A stretch of DNA of 64,000 bases, from NCBI RefSeq assembly GCF_947488135.1, contig NZ_CANKYW010000008.1, forward strand, positions 62,001 to 126,000. The letters run 5' to 3'. This document shows, in pieces, positions 26,523 through 35,662 of the stretch. The stretch is from an uncultured Marivita sp. (GTDB lineage: Bacteria; Pseudomonadota; Alphaproteobacteria; Rhodobacterales; Rhodobacteraceae). The position numbers and the translations under genes were made by a program. The stretch's first letter is position 1. Every line of letters begins with the position of its first letter. The notes beneath the pieces were generated by a model. That model made no database searches. It saw only the letters and a list, made by a program, of their open reading frames with translations, and was not told the origin of the DNA.

Positions 26523-28101
26523 TGCAACCACAGACATGAAGGTCACGGCGGCGTCGGATGTCGAGGTCGACCGCGACGCGCTGGACCGGTCGATCAAGGA
26601 GTTCGCGGGCCCGAATGGCGACTACTACGTCAATGCGTTTCATACGATCCACGACAACACCGGCTTCGTGCCGCGCACGTTCAACTTGGCAGCGGCGCTG
26701 CTTGGCCCGCTCTGGGCGTCGTCGCGGGCGCTCTGGGGGATGTTCTGGACCTTCCTGATTCTCGAAATCATCGCTTGGGTGCAGATCGGACGCGGGCTCT
26801 GGGGCAATCTGGGGGCCGACTTCATCGCGCGCGCCGACCAGCAGCGCGAACGTATGCAGGAACGACTGGATCAGGCGGCGGCTGCGGCGGATGACGAGAC
26901 GCGACAGCGGTTCGAGCAATTGGCCGAGAACATGCAGCGCGCCATCGACCAGAACCTCGAACGCGCCGAGGCGGCGCAGGCCGAGGGGCTTGGCATCCTG
27001 CTCATCGGTCTGGTGCTTCTGGTGGGCTTCAAGCTGGTGCAGGGGGTCTACGCCAATATCGCCTACGAAAAGCAGTATTCGCGTTGGCGCATCGACCCGA
27101 CCGGAACAGAGAGCGGGCGGTCCACGACCAACCTGCTGTTGGGTGTGGTTCTGACCGCGCTGATCGCGCCGCTGATCGTCTACAAGTTCACCGTAAGCAA
27201 CTCGCTTGCGCTTTTGAACGAATTTCCGGAACGTGAAGTGTCCACCCTCGTCTTGGGCGACGGAGGCGGAACCCTGTTCGGCGCGGTGGCGTCCTGGATG
27301 GAGGCACGGATCGACGCTGCCGCCACTGCGGGAGGCGACGTGTTCGACGGCATCGTCCTTGGCGTGCGGACGGTTCTGGACGGGCTGACGCTGGCGCTCA
27401 ACGGGTCGCCCTGGCCGGTGGTGATGCTGGTGATCGCGGTCACGGCCTATCGCGCGGCAGGCCCGCGCGTGGCGATCTTTACCGTGGCGGCAATGGCCTA
27501 TACCGCGCTCTTGGGCTACTGGGCGCTGGCGATGGAGACCGTGGCGCTGGTGGGCGCGGCGGTGATCCTGTGCGTTCTGATCGGGATTCCGCTTGGCATC
27601 TGGTTCGGCAAATCGACCCGCGCCTACAAGATGGCGGAACCCGTGCTCGACCTGATGCAGACACTGCCCGCCTTTGTCTACCTGATCCCGATCATCGCCT
27701 TTTTCGGCACCGGTAACCCGCCGGGAATTTTGGCCACGATCATCTTCGGCATGCCGCCGGTGATCCGCCTCACCGCGCTTGGCATGCGCGGTGTGCCCGA
27801 GAGCATCAAGGAAGCGGCCGTCGCCTTCGGCGCGTCGAAATGGCAGTTGCTCAAGGACGTGGAGATCCCGCTGGCGCTGCCGTCGATCATGGCGGGGGTG
27901 AACCAGACGATCCTGATGTGCCTGTCGATGGTCGTCATCATCTCGCTCATCGGCGGGGGTGGTCTGGGACAGGAGATCCTCGAGGCGTTGCAATTCGCGG
28001 CCAAGGGGCCGGGGTTGCTTGGTGGCTTCGCCATCCTGTTCCTCGCGATGGTCATGGACCGCATCGTGCAAGGCGCGTTCAAGCGGGCGGATCAGAAGTA
28101 G
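26515..28101 (+). CDS. Betaine-type ABC permease (ProW-like) with N-terminal membrane/coiled-coil extension
   Basis: A 528-residue permease. Residues about 35-95 (YYVNAFHTIHDNTGFVPRTF, then a hydrophobic pair) look like a DUF2628-type membrane module; residues about 100-150 are a charged Gln/Glu/Ala-rich helix likely to coil (RMQERLDQAAAAADDE). The ProW-type core follows, with EAAVAFGASKWQLLKDVEIPLA as the ATPase-contact loop and GGGGLGQEILEAL near the end. A typical ProW has a shorter N-terminus, so the extension is notable. ATG 26515 overlaps the ATPase stop. Confidence 0.83.
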   Translation: MSDATTDMKVTAASDVEVDRDALDRSIKEFAGPNGDYYVNAFHTIHDNTGFVPRTFNLAAALLGPLWASSRALWGMFWTFLILEIIAWVQIGRGLWGNLGADFIARADQQRERMQERLDQAAAAADDETRQRFEQLAENMQRAIDQNLERAEAAQAEGLGILLIGLVLLVGFKLVQGVYANIAYEKQYSRWRIDPTGTESGRSTTNLLLGVVLTALIAPLIVYKFTVSNSLALLNEFPEREVSTLVLGDGGGTLFGAVASWMEARIDAAATAGGDVFDGIVLGVRTVLDGLTLALNGSPWPVVMLVIAVTAYRAAGPRVAIFTVAAMAYTALLGYWALAMETVALVGAAVILCVLIGIPLGIWFGKSTRAYKMAEPVLDLMQTLPAFVYLIPIIAFFGTGNPPGILATIIFGMPPVIRLTALGMRGVPESIKEAAVAFGASKWQLLKDVEIPLALPSIMAGVNQTILMCLSMVVIISLIGGGGLGQEILEALQFAAKGPGLLGGFAILFLAMVMDRIVQGAFKRADQK

Positions 28102-28115
28102 GTCAGGGACCGGCG

Positions 28116-28847
28116 CTAAAGCCGTTGCGAGATCGGTGTCATGCCGTAGCGCTTCTTGAACGCGCGCGTGAACCCTTCGGGCGACGAAAAGCCATAGCGC
28201 CGGGCCACCGCATCGATCCGGTCGCCTTTCGTGACGTCCTGTCGCGCAAGCACAAGCCGCCATCGCCGCAGATAGGCCGCAGGGGTTTCCCCGACCGTCT
28301 CCAGGAACAGTTCGGCAAATCGGCTGAGCGACAACCCTGCGACCTGCGCGAGGTCTTCGTTGCGCCAGTTGTGCCCCGGTCGATCATGCATCGCGACGAT
28401 TGCCCGGCTGAGGCGGGGATCGGACAGGCCCGCGAGGAGCCCCGGACGTGTCGATCCCGCTTCGATCTGTTGGCGCAGGATGCGCACGATCAGAACTTCA
28501 CCCAACCGGTTGAGGACCGACCCCACGCCACATCGCTGGGACGTCATTTCACTCAACATGAGCGTGATCAGCCCGATGGTATCCGGGTCCTGGCCGAGGT
28601 CGATCTCGATCTGCGGCGGAAGTGCTGCGACAAGCGGGTTGGTCGGCCCGTTCCAATCCACATGCGCGGCGAACAGAACGGTGTCCTCGTCCACGGCCGC
28701 AGTTTCTCCGGTCGGGAGAAACACGACGCGGGCCGGTGTACCGTCGCCGTCCCCGAGAACGAGAAGCGTTGCCTGATCCAATGGCGCGGGCGCGACCGTC
28801 AGTTTGAAGCGGTCGATCAGCGTTGTCAGCCTGTCAAAGCGATCCAT
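28116..28847 (-). CDS. AraC-family regulator
   Basis: A 243-residue regulator with an N-terminal cupin-like effector part (LPTGETAAVDED... AAHVDWNGPTNPLVAALP, the AraC_6 pattern) and a C-terminal pair of helix-turn-helix motifs (WRNEDLAQVAGLSLSRFAEL and RYGFSSPEGFTRAFKKRYG). It converges with the ABC permease gene (14 bases) and is divergent from the peroxiredoxin-like gene at 28935, which it may regulate. Ligand unknown. Confidence 0.85.
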   Translation of the reverse strand: MDRFDRLTTLIDRFKLTVAPAPLDQATLLVLGDGDGTPARVVFLPTGETAAVDEDTVLFAAHVDWNGPTNPLVAALPPQIEIDLGQDPDTIGLITLMLSEMTSQRCGVGSVLNRLGEVLIVRILRQQIEAGSTRPGLLAGLSDPRLSRAIVAMHDRPGHNWRNEDLAQVAGLSLSRFAELFLETVGETPAAYLRRWRLVLARQDVTKGDRIDAVARRYGFSSPEGFTRAFKKRYGMTPISQRL

Positions 28848-28934
28848 TTCGGTCTTTCGGTCAGATTAATCAGATTTACTTGACAATAAATGCGTTAAGA
28901 TGCGCGCACAATCCCTTAGCACAGAAAGACTCTC

Positions 28935-29471
28935 ATGCTTATTCCAAGACAGAAAACGCCCGATCTGACCCTGCCGACGCTGGACAACGGAACCTTCGAT
29001 CTGTCGTCCGAGACATCCGAACGGGGAACCGTGATCTGCTTTTACCGTGGGCTGCACTGCCCGATCTGTGCGAAATATCTCACGGAGTTCCAGAAACGGG
29101 TCGCCGACTTCGCGGAGCGTGGCGTGGGAACCATCGCGATCAGCTCCGACGGAGAAGACCGGACCCGTGAGATGGCCGAGAAAATCGGCGCCGACACACT
29201 CCGGTTCGCCTATGATCTGCCCTTGGCGAAAGCCCGCGAATGGGGGCTCTACATCTCGACCTCTCGCGGGAAAACGTCCATCGGGATCGAAGAGCCGGAG
29301 CTGTTTTCCGAACCCGGGCTGTTCATGGTGAACCCCGATCAGACCCTCTATTTCGGCTCGGTTCAGACGATGCCGTTCGTGAGGCCGCATTTCTCGGAAC
29401 TGGTGGGCGCGGTGGATTTCGCGATCGAGAAGAATTACCCCGCCCGCGGTGAATACACCGGCGAGGTCTAA
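28935..29471 (+). CDS. Peroxiredoxin-like (AhpC/TSA-type) protein
   Basis: A 178-residue thioredoxin-fold protein without a signal peptide. FYRGLHCPICAKYL carries a CxxC pair at the position of the peroxidatic Cys of bacterioferritin-comigratory-protein relatives, and ISSDGEDRT follows as in that group. It would reduce peroxides or disulfides in the cytoplasm; which one is not settled, since the motif has features of both peroxiredoxins and thioredoxins. It is divergent from the AraC gene and apparently monocistronic. Confidence 0.8.
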   Translation: MLIPRQKTPDLTLPTLDNGTFDLSSETSERGTVICFYRGLHCPICAKYLTEFQKRVADFAERGVGTIAISSDGEDRTREMAEKIGADTLRFAYDLPLAKAREWGLYISTSRGKTSIGIEEPELFSEPGLFMVNPDQTLYFGSVQTMPFVRPHFSELVGAVDFAIEKNYPARGEYTGEV

Positions 29472-29483
29472 AACACTCGGAGT

Positions 29484-29510
29484 GGGTCGCGGCTGTTGGG
29501 GCAGCGACCC
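29484..29510. terminator. Hairpin between convergent peroxiredoxin-like gene and urtE
   Basis: GGGTCGC (29484-29490) pairs with GCGACCC (29504-29510) in the 69-base gap between convergent genes. No T-run is present on either side, so it is a weak terminator candidate. Confidence 0.4.
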
Positions 29511-29540
29511 GCTGTGATGGTTCGGCTCGCGACGGTCACG

Positions 29541-30248
29541 TCAGACCGACACGCCTGCAAGCAGCGCGTCCCGATCCAGTTCCGCCTTCGGCCCGCTCAT
29601 CTTCACAGCGCCGCGTTCGAGCACGTAGAACCGATCGCCGAGGTCGTAGGCAAAGCTGAAATACTGCTCCACCAGCACGATTGCCATGTCGGCCTGTTCG
29701 CGCAGCAGGGCGATGACGCGGCCAATCTGTTGGATGATGTTGGGCTGGATGCCCTCGGTCGGCTCATCAAGCAGCAGGAGTTTCGGCTTGGTGATCAGCG
29801 CGCGGGCGATGGCGAGTTGCTGTTGCTGCCCACCGGACAGGTCGCCGCCGCGACGGTTGAGGAAGTCCTTGAGGATCGGGAACAGCTCGAAGATGTGGTC
29901 GGGGATGTGATGCTCCGACTTGGGCAGGCAGGCAAAGCCGGTTTCGAGGTTCTCGCGCACGGTGAGCAGGGGGAAGATGTCACGCCCCTGCGGCACGTAG
30001 GCCACGCCCTTCTGCGCCAGCGTGTGGGCCGAAGCATGGGCGATCGGTTCGCCGTTCAGGGACAGCGTGCCGCCGGAATAGGCGTGGGTGCCCGAGATCG
30101 CCTTGAGCAGGCTGGTCTTGCCGACGCCATTGGTGCCCATGACGCAGGTGATCTCGCCACGGGCGGCGGCCATGTCGATCCCGTTTAGGATCTGGGAGCC
30201 GCCGTAATGCAGGGTCAGGCCCTCGGTGCGCAGAACTTCATCGGCCAA
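29541..30248 (-). CDS. urtE: Urea ABC transporter ATP-binding subunit UrtE
   Basis: A 235-residue ATPase of the LivF type. Walker A GTNGVGKTS, LSGGQQQQLAIARAL (the Gln-rich signature common in UrtE), Walker B LLLDEPTEGIQP and the UrtE-typical PNIIQQIGRVI are seen. The best start is TTG at 30248, overlapping the urtD end by 11 bases, because the next in-frame ATG (residue 26) would remove the first strand. Last gene of the urt operon; no urease gene is in the window. Confidence 0.92.
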   Translation of the reverse strand: MADEVLRTEGLTLHYGGSQILNGIDMAAARGEITCVMGTNGVGKTSLLKAISGTHAYSGGTLSLNGEPIAHASAHTLAQKGVAYVPQGRDIFPLLTVRENLETGFACLPKSEHHIPDHIFELFPILKDFLNRRGGDLSGGQQQQLAIARALITKPKLLLLDEPTEGIQPNIIQQIGRVIALLREQADMAIVLVEQYFSFAYDLGDRFYVLERGAVKMSGPKAELDRDALLAGVSV

Positions 30249-30978
30249 GATACACCTCGATCACCTGTTCGTTCTTCGTGACATGATCCAGCGACCCTTC
30301 GGCCAGCACGGACCCTTCGTGCAGCACCGTGACCTTGCAGTTCAGGCGGCGCACGAATTCCATGTCGTGTTCGACCACCACAACCGCGCGGGTCTTTGCC
30401 GCCTCGCGCAGGATGTCGGTGGTGTGTTCGCGTTCCGCCGGAGTCATCCCGGCGGCGGGTTCATCGACCAGCAACAGGCGCGGGTCCTGCGCCAGCAACA
30501 TCCCGATCTCGAGCCATTGCTTCTGGCCATGGCTCAACTCGCCCGACTTGCGGTGCAGCGCGGCAGAGAGGCCGATCTCGGAGGCCAGTTGGGCCACCTT
30601 GTCTTCGTCCTCGGGCGTTGGTTTGAAGAACAGAACGGCCAGCGGTCCGCGCGTTTTCCTGAGCGCCATCATCAGGTTGTCAAAGACGCTCTGATCCTCG
30701 AACACGGTGGGGCGCTGGAATTTGCGCCCGATGCCGGCCTGCGCGATCTTGCTCTCGCTCATCTTGAGAAGACTGTCGCCGCGATCGCCGTAGACGACCC
30801 GGCCTTCGTCGGGTTTCGTCTTGCCGGTGATGATGTCCATAAAGGTCGTCTTGCCCGCTCCGTTCGGCCCGATCACCGCGCGCAGTTCGGCGTCGGCGAT
30901 CTGGAAGGACAGGTTGTTGATCGCCTTGAACCCGTCGAACGACACCGACACGCCGGAGACTTCCAAAAGCGTGCTCAT
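30238..30978 (-). CDS. urtD: Urea ABC transporter ATP-binding subunit UrtD
   Basis: A 246-residue LivG-type ATPase. Walker A GPNGAGKTTFMD, the atypical signature LSHGQKQWLEIGM, Walker B LLLVDEPAAGMTP and EHDMEFVR are the UrtD pattern. Its ATG overlaps the urtC stop by 4 bases and its end overlaps urtE, so C, D and E are translationally coupled. It energises urea import together with UrtE. Confidence 0.93.
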   Translation of the reverse strand: MSTLLEVSGVSVSFDGFKAINNLSFQIADAELRAVIGPNGAGKTTFMDIITGKTKPDEGRVVYGDRGDSLLKMSESKIAQAGIGRKFQRPTVFEDQSVFDNLMMALRKTRGPLAVLFFKPTPEDEDKVAQLASEIGLSAALHRKSGELSHGQKQWLEIGMLLAQDPRLLLVDEPAAGMTPAEREHTTDILREAAKTRAVVVVEHDMEFVRRLNCKVTVLHEGSVLAEGSLDHVTKNEQVIEVYLGR

Positions 30979-32231
30979 TTCTCGGCCTCCTGTTCGCGCA
31001 GAGCGCCCTGGTCGGGGCCAAGGTCAGCCCCGTGGCGGTTGGGGCTCCGGCGGTCCACGATCAAATCGACCAAGCCGCCAATGCCCTTGGGCGCATAGAG
31101 CGTGACGCAGACAAAGCTGAGGCCCAGAAGCACGGTCCACCAATCCACCCAGCTGATCGTGTAAAACCCAAGGTTGATGTCGGGCGCCTGTCCCCCGGTG
31201 AACCACGTGGAGACGAGCGAAACGAAAGCCGCACCGATCACCGCGCCATAGAGCCTGCCACGCCCGCCGATGGCGACCCAGACCGCAAGGTATATCGACG
31301 CGATGGGGGCGATCTCGGCCGGGTTGATGATGCCCGCTTGCGGATAATACAGCGCCCCCGCGATGCCCGCGATCACGGCGGTCAGGGTAAAGATCACCAG
31401 CTTGAACGCCTCGACCGGGTAGCCGAGAAACCGCACCCGCGCCTCGTCGTCACGGATGGCGCGGATGACGGACCCGAACTTGCCCGACACCACCCAGGCG
31501 CAGAGCAGGTAGCCCAGACCCAGCGCCAGCGCCGAGGCCCAGAAGAACCACATCGACACGATGGATTGCGGCACGTCCGACAGGCCCGGCAGGTTTTGCA
31601 AGCCCGAGAGGCCATTGTTGCCGCGCAGGCCGCTGTCGTTCTGGAAGAGGTGCAGCGACAGGGCGAGGGTCATCGCCTGCGTCAGGATCGACAGGTACAC
31701 GCCTGTGACCCGGCTGCGGAACGCCAGCCAGCCAAAGACCAGCGCCAGAAGGCCCGGCACGATGACAACTGCGGCCAGTTGCAGCGGTAGCGAATGGGCG
31801 AAGACCCAGATCGGCGGAAACTCGGACGCGCCGACGACGCCGAAGATCTGGCTGGCGATGCCGTCGGATACCTCCTGCGGCGTCGGGGGTAGGGGGGCGG
31901 CGGCGAGGCTTTCCAGAACGATGATCTCGGTCCGGGCATACATCAGCCACATGCCGATGGCGTAGCCACCCAGCCCGAAGAACGCCATGTGCCCCAGTGA
32001 CAGGATCCCGCAATACCCCCAGACGAGATCCATCGCGAGCGCGACGAGACACAGGCACAGCGTCTTGCCCAGTGTCTTGACGAAGCTCGTCGAGATCACG
32101 CCGATGCCGAACCCTTCGGACAGGATCGTGACCCCGAGGGTGAACAAGGCGAGGATCGCAAGAAACACCATCACAGACGGAAAGCGCAGCGCGAACGGCT
32201 GCCTACGGCTCCCAAGCGCAACATCACTCAT
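30975..32231 (-). CDS. urtC: Urea ABC transporter permease UrtC
   Basis: A 418-residue LivM-type permease with about ten hydrophobic spans. The ATPase-contact loop appears as IRAIRDDEARVRFLGYPVEAFK; GAVIGAAFVSLVSTWFTGGQAPD near the C-terminus is typical of UrtC. ATG 32231 (MSDVALGSRRQ) is chosen; the open frame upstream runs through a REP-like hairpin. 97 bases separate it from urtB, longer than the other spacings in the operon. Confidence 0.92.
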   Translation of the reverse strand: MSDVALGSRRQPFALRFPSVMVFLAILALFTLGVTILSEGFGIGVISTSFVKTLGKTLCLCLVALAMDLVWGYCGILSLGHMAFFGLGGYAIGMWLMYARTEIIVLESLAAAPLPPTPQEVSDGIASQIFGVVGASEFPPIWVFAHSLPLQLAAVVIVPGLLALVFGWLAFRSRVTGVYLSILTQAMTLALSLHLFQNDSGLRGNNGLSGLQNLPGLSDVPQSIVSMWFFWASALALGLGYLLCAWVVSGKFGSVIRAIRDDEARVRFLGYPVEAFKLVIFTLTAVIAGIAGALYYPQAGIINPAEIAPIASIYLAVWVAIGGRGRLYGAVIGAAFVSLVSTWFTGGQAPDINLGFYTISWVDWWTVLLGLSFVCVTLYAPKGIGGLVDLIVDRRSPNRHGADLGPDQGALREQEAEK

Positions 32232-32275
32232 GTGACCCACCCTGTGCTTCTTTGGGCTCCAAATACCTCGGGGGT

Positions 32276-32294
32276 GTGGGGGCAGAGCCCCCAC
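32276..32294. repeat. REP-like hairpin in the urtB-urtC gap
   Basis: GTGGGGGC (32276-32283) and GCCCCCAC (32287-32294) form an 8-bp stem with a 3-base loop, preceded by AAATACCTCGG at 32261-32271. I recall similar AAATACCTCGGGGG-type extragenic elements scattered in Rhodobacterales genomes, so this looks like a dispersed palindromic repeat rather than an operon-specific terminator. Confidence 0.5.
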
Positions 32295-32328
32295 GCGAGT
32301 CGATGCCGCAGGCAGCGAAACTCCATGA

Positions 32329-34287
32329 TCACGCCTCCGCCGCGCGGCCCTTGAGGGCGATGATGCCCTTGGGCCGGAATTGAATGAACAGGATGATAAA
32401 GAGGATCATGTAGGTCTGCGCCGCCAGCGTGTTGGACGGGTTGAGGAACTCGATGCCCTTTTGCAGCGACCCGACCATCGTCGCGCCCAGCAGTGTCCCC
32501 CAGATATTGCCGACACCGCCGACCACCACGGTCATGAAGCTTTGCACGATGTAATCGCTGCCCATTTCGGACGTGACCTTGGCGTATAGCCCGATAGCGA
32601 CACCGGCGATGCCCGCGATGCCCGAGCCGAAGCCGAAGGTCAGCATGTTGATCTTGTCGGGATTGATCCCCATCGACGCCGCCATGCGCGGGTTCTGCGT
32701 GACGGCGCGCACCTCCAGCCCCAGCCGGGTGCGGTTCATCACGAAGAGGAACAGCGCGAGAAACAAGAGCGCCAGCACGAAGATCGCGATGCGGATAAAG
32801 CTGATCGACACGATGTCGTTGATCACCAGCGACCCGTCGAGCCAGCCCGGCGCTGTCAGCGGGCGGGCTTGCGTGCCGAAGATATTTTTGGCGATCTGTT
32901 GCAGCGCGATGGAGATGCCGAAGGTGGCCAACAAGGTTTCCAAAGGGCGGTGATAAAGCCAGCGGATCACCAGCCGTTCCATCGCCACACCCGCGCCGAA
33001 AGTCACCGCAAAGGCGAGCGGGATCGCGACGAGGATCGACAGGGTGTAGTCGGGGATGAAGAGCTGCACGACATAGCCGGTGTAAGCGCCCATCATGATG
33101 AACTCGCCATGTGCCATGTTGATGACGCCCATCACGCCGAATGTGATGGCAAGGCCGATGGCGGCAAGGAAATAGATCGAGGCCAGCGACAGTGCGTCGA
33201 GCCCCAGATCGAACGCCTGGTTGAGCGCGACCTTGTTCTCGATCGCCCGCAGCGCCAGTTGCGCGGCGGCGACGACTTCGGGCGGGGCGCCGATGTAGCG
33301 TTCGTAGAAAACGTGGTTGGCAAGGCGGTCATCAACCTCGGCCTCGGTGGCGACGGCGCTCACGGTGCCTTGGTCGGCCAGGGCCGCATAGGCCATGTCG
33401 CGTGCCGCCTGGCTGTCGAGCGTGGCGACCTGAATACCCGCGACGGAGCCGTTGTCGATATTGGCGATCAGCGCGTTGCGCTGGTCCTCGCGGCTGATGC
33501 GCGGTTTGGCAAGATCCGCACGCACCAGAAGCGCGTAGGCGTCGTCGCGGGTCAGGGCCTCGCTGCCCGGTTTCAGAACGCGACCGATGTCGTCGGCGTC
33601 GGGCAGGGTTTCGGCGGCCTCGACGCGCGTCGCCACCAGCGGGTTCAGCGCGGCGCGCACATCGACGCTCAAATCGCCGGCAAAGCTCTCAATCGCCGCG
33701 ATCCGTTCCGCATCCGTCTCGCCATAAGCGATGGTCAGCAGGCGTTCGAGGCGCTGCTTGCGGGCGAGGATCGTGGCGTCCTCCTCTGTCGGGATGCTGG
33801 CGCGCAGAGCGGCGAGGTGGCTTTCCTCGGCCCCACGTTCGATGGCATCCAGCGCGCGTTGGCGGGTCGCCCGGTTCGGGTCGCTGAGCTGGAATTGCAC
33901 CAGCGCGGTGCCGATCATGCCGCGAATGCCGGAATTGGGTTTGAGTTGATCGAAGCCGTCATCCGGCACGGTGCCGATTTCGGACCCATCGGCGAAGTCG
34001 AAGATGCGCAGCGTGTCGCGATCGACCTCTTCGGCGTAGACGAAAAGCCCTGTCTCTTCGTTCACCCACATCTCGCGGGCTTGCCACTTGTCCATCACCA
34101 CCTGCGCCTCGGGCAGGCCGCTGTTGGCGAGCGCGTCGATCGCAGGCGCGATGGTGCGGCGCGAGCTTTCGAGGATCAGATCGCTTTGTGATTGGAGTAA
34201 TTGCTGAATCGGGGCGTCGGCCTGCTGGGCAAAGGCGGGCAGGGCCAGCGTCAGGCAAACGAAAAGAGAGGCGACAAAGCGCAGCAT
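32329..34287 (-). CDS. urtB: Urea ABC transporter permease UrtB
   Basis: A 652-residue LivH-type permease. A Sec-like signal (LRFVASLFVCLTLALPAFA) is followed by a soluble periplasmic part of about 320 residues rich in short helical repeats, then the permease core (ITFGVMGVINMAHGEFIMMGAY; AVTQNPRMAASMGINPDKIN as contact loop). This long N-terminal part is usual for UrtB of this type. ATG 34287 gives the signal its normal charge pattern. Paired with UrtC to form the urea channel. Confidence 0.92.
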   Translation of the reverse strand: MLRFVASLFVCLTLALPAFAQQADAPIQQLLQSQSDLILESSRRTIAPAIDALANSGLPEAQVVMDKWQAREMWVNEETGLFVYAEEVDRDTLRIFDFADGSEIGTVPDDGFDQLKPNSGIRGMIGTALVQFQLSDPNRATRQRALDAIERGAEESHLAALRASIPTEEDATILARKQRLERLLTIAYGETDAERIAAIESFAGDLSVDVRAALNPLVATRVEAAETLPDADDIGRVLKPGSEALTRDDAYALLVRADLAKPRISREDQRNALIANIDNGSVAGIQVATLDSQAARDMAYAALADQGTVSAVATEAEVDDRLANHVFYERYIGAPPEVVAAAQLALRAIENKVALNQAFDLGLDALSLASIYFLAAIGLAITFGVMGVINMAHGEFIMMGAYTGYVVQLFIPDYTLSILVAIPLAFAVTFGAGVAMERLVIRWLYHRPLETLLATFGISIALQQIAKNIFGTQARPLTAPGWLDGSLVINDIVSISFIRIAIFVLALLFLALFLFVMNRTRLGLEVRAVTQNPRMAASMGINPDKINMLTFGFGSGIAGIAGVAIGLYAKVTSEMGSDYIVQSFMTVVVGGVGNIWGTLLGATMVGSLQKGIEFLNPSNTLAAQTYMILFIILFIQFRPKGIIALKGRAAEA

Positions 34288-34375
34288 GAGGGCGTCCGGT
34301 CTGTTCGGTGCGTGCAAGCACACACCCTACAATGGGGAGGGTAGGGTGCGTGGTTTCCCACGCACCGCTCTGGGC

Positions 34376-35662
34376 TTAGTAGTTGGACTTGATCTGCACG
34401 CAGGTCTCGGTCTGGGTGTTGTACATCCCGCAACCCAGCTCTGCCCAATCCGAGGTCAGAACCGCCGATTCCGGCAGGAAGTCGGTCCAGGCATCGCCGG
34501 GCACTTCTTCGGTCTGGCTGATGATGTCGAACTGACCGTCCTCGGTGATCTCGCCGATCAGCACCGGCTTGGCGAGGTGGTGGTTCGGCAGCATGACGGC
34601 GGTGCCGCCGGTGAGGTTCGGGAATTCCTGCCCGTACATCGCGGTGCGGACCGCATCGACATCGGTGGTGCCTGCGTCGGTGACAGCGTTCACCCACATG
34701 TTGAAGCCGATGTAATGCGCCTCCATCGGGTCGTTGGTCACGCGGTCATCGCCCATGCGCTCTTTCCACGCGGCGACCCATTCTTCGTTCGCCGGGGTGT
34801 CGGCGGACTGAAAATAGTTCCACGCGGCGAGGTGGCCGACGAGGTTGGTGGTGTCGAGGCCCGACAGCTCTTCTTCGCCGACCGAGAAGGCGACAACCGG
34901 GATGTCATCGGCGGAAATGCCTGCGGCGGCCAGTTCCTTGTAGAAGCCGATATTGGCGTCGCCGTTGATCGTGGAAATGACGCCGACCTTCTTGCCGTCC
35001 GCACCCAGCGCCACAACATCCGCGACGATCTTGGACCAGTCGGAATGGCCGAAGGGCGTGTAGTTCACGAAGATGTCTTCTTCCGCGATGCCCTTGTCCT
35101 TGAGGTAGGCCTCAAGAATGTTGTTCGTCGTGCGCGGATAGACATAGTCGGTGCCCAGAAGCGCGAATTTCTCGACGCCCAGCTCTTCGAGGAAATAATC
35201 CGTGGCCGGGATCGCCTGCTGGTTCGGGGCGGCGCCGGTGTAGAAGACGTTTTTGGAGCTTTCTTCGCCTTCATACTGCACCGGATAGAACATCAGACCG
35301 TTGAGTTCTTCCAGGACCGGCAGCGCGGATTTGCGGCTGACCGAGGTCCAGGACCCGAAGATCACGTCGACATTCTGAACCGTCAGAAGCTCGCGCGCCT
35401 TTTCGGCGAAGAGCGGCCAGTCAGAGGCCGGATCGACGACGACAGCTTCGAGTTCGCAGCCCAGAAGGCCGCCTTTGTCGTTCTGAATATCAACCAGCAT
35501 CTCCATCGTGTCTTTGAGCGTGGTTTCGGAAATGGCCATGGTGCCGGAAAGGGAATGCAGCACACCCACCTTGATCGGGCAGCTCACGTCTTGCGCCAGT
35601 GCGGGCAACGTGGAAGCGATGAGCGCGGCGGCAGCCGTGGTGCTGAGGAATTTGATCGACAT
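34376..35662 (-). CDS. urtA: Urea ABC transporter substrate-binding protein UrtA
   Basis: A 428-residue periplasmic binding protein. The signal MSIKFLSTTAAAALIAST ends at ALAQ; mature part starts PIKVGVLHSLSGTMAISE, the UrtA hallmark, and VFGSWTSVSRKSALPV and EGEESSKNVFYTGAAPNQQ follow. ATG 35662 has AAAGGACG upstream; the frame continues upstream but without signal-like sequence. First gene of urtABCDE. The 296 bases upstream (to 35958) should hold the operon promoter; I could not find a convincing sigma-54 or NtrC site there. Confidence 0.93.
   Translation of the reverse strand: MSIKFLSTTAAAALIASTLPALAQDVSCPIKVGVLHSLSGTMAISETTLKDTMEMLVDIQNDKGGLLGCELEAVVVDPASDWPLFAEKARELLTVQNVDVIFGSWTSVSRKSALPVLEELNGLMFYPVQYEGEESSKNVFYTGAAPNQQAIPATDYFLEELGVEKFALLGTDYVYPRTTNNILEAYLKDKGIAEEDIFVNYTPFGHSDWSKIVADVVALGADGKKVGVISTINGDANIGFYKELAAAGISADDIPVVAFSVGEEELSGLDTTNLVGHLAAWNYFQSADTPANEEWVAAWKERMGDDRVTNDPMEAHYIGFNMWVNAVTDAGTTDVDAVRTAMYGQEFPNLTGGTAVMLPNHHLAKPVLIGEITEDGQFDIISQTEEVPGDAWTDFLPESAVLTSDWAELGCGMYNTQTETCVQIKSNY

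Noticed and set aside
26473-28263. Minus-strand frame (596 codons) opposite the ProW-like gene
   Set aside because: His/Arg/Gln-rich antisense shadow that also runs through the convergent AraC gene end.
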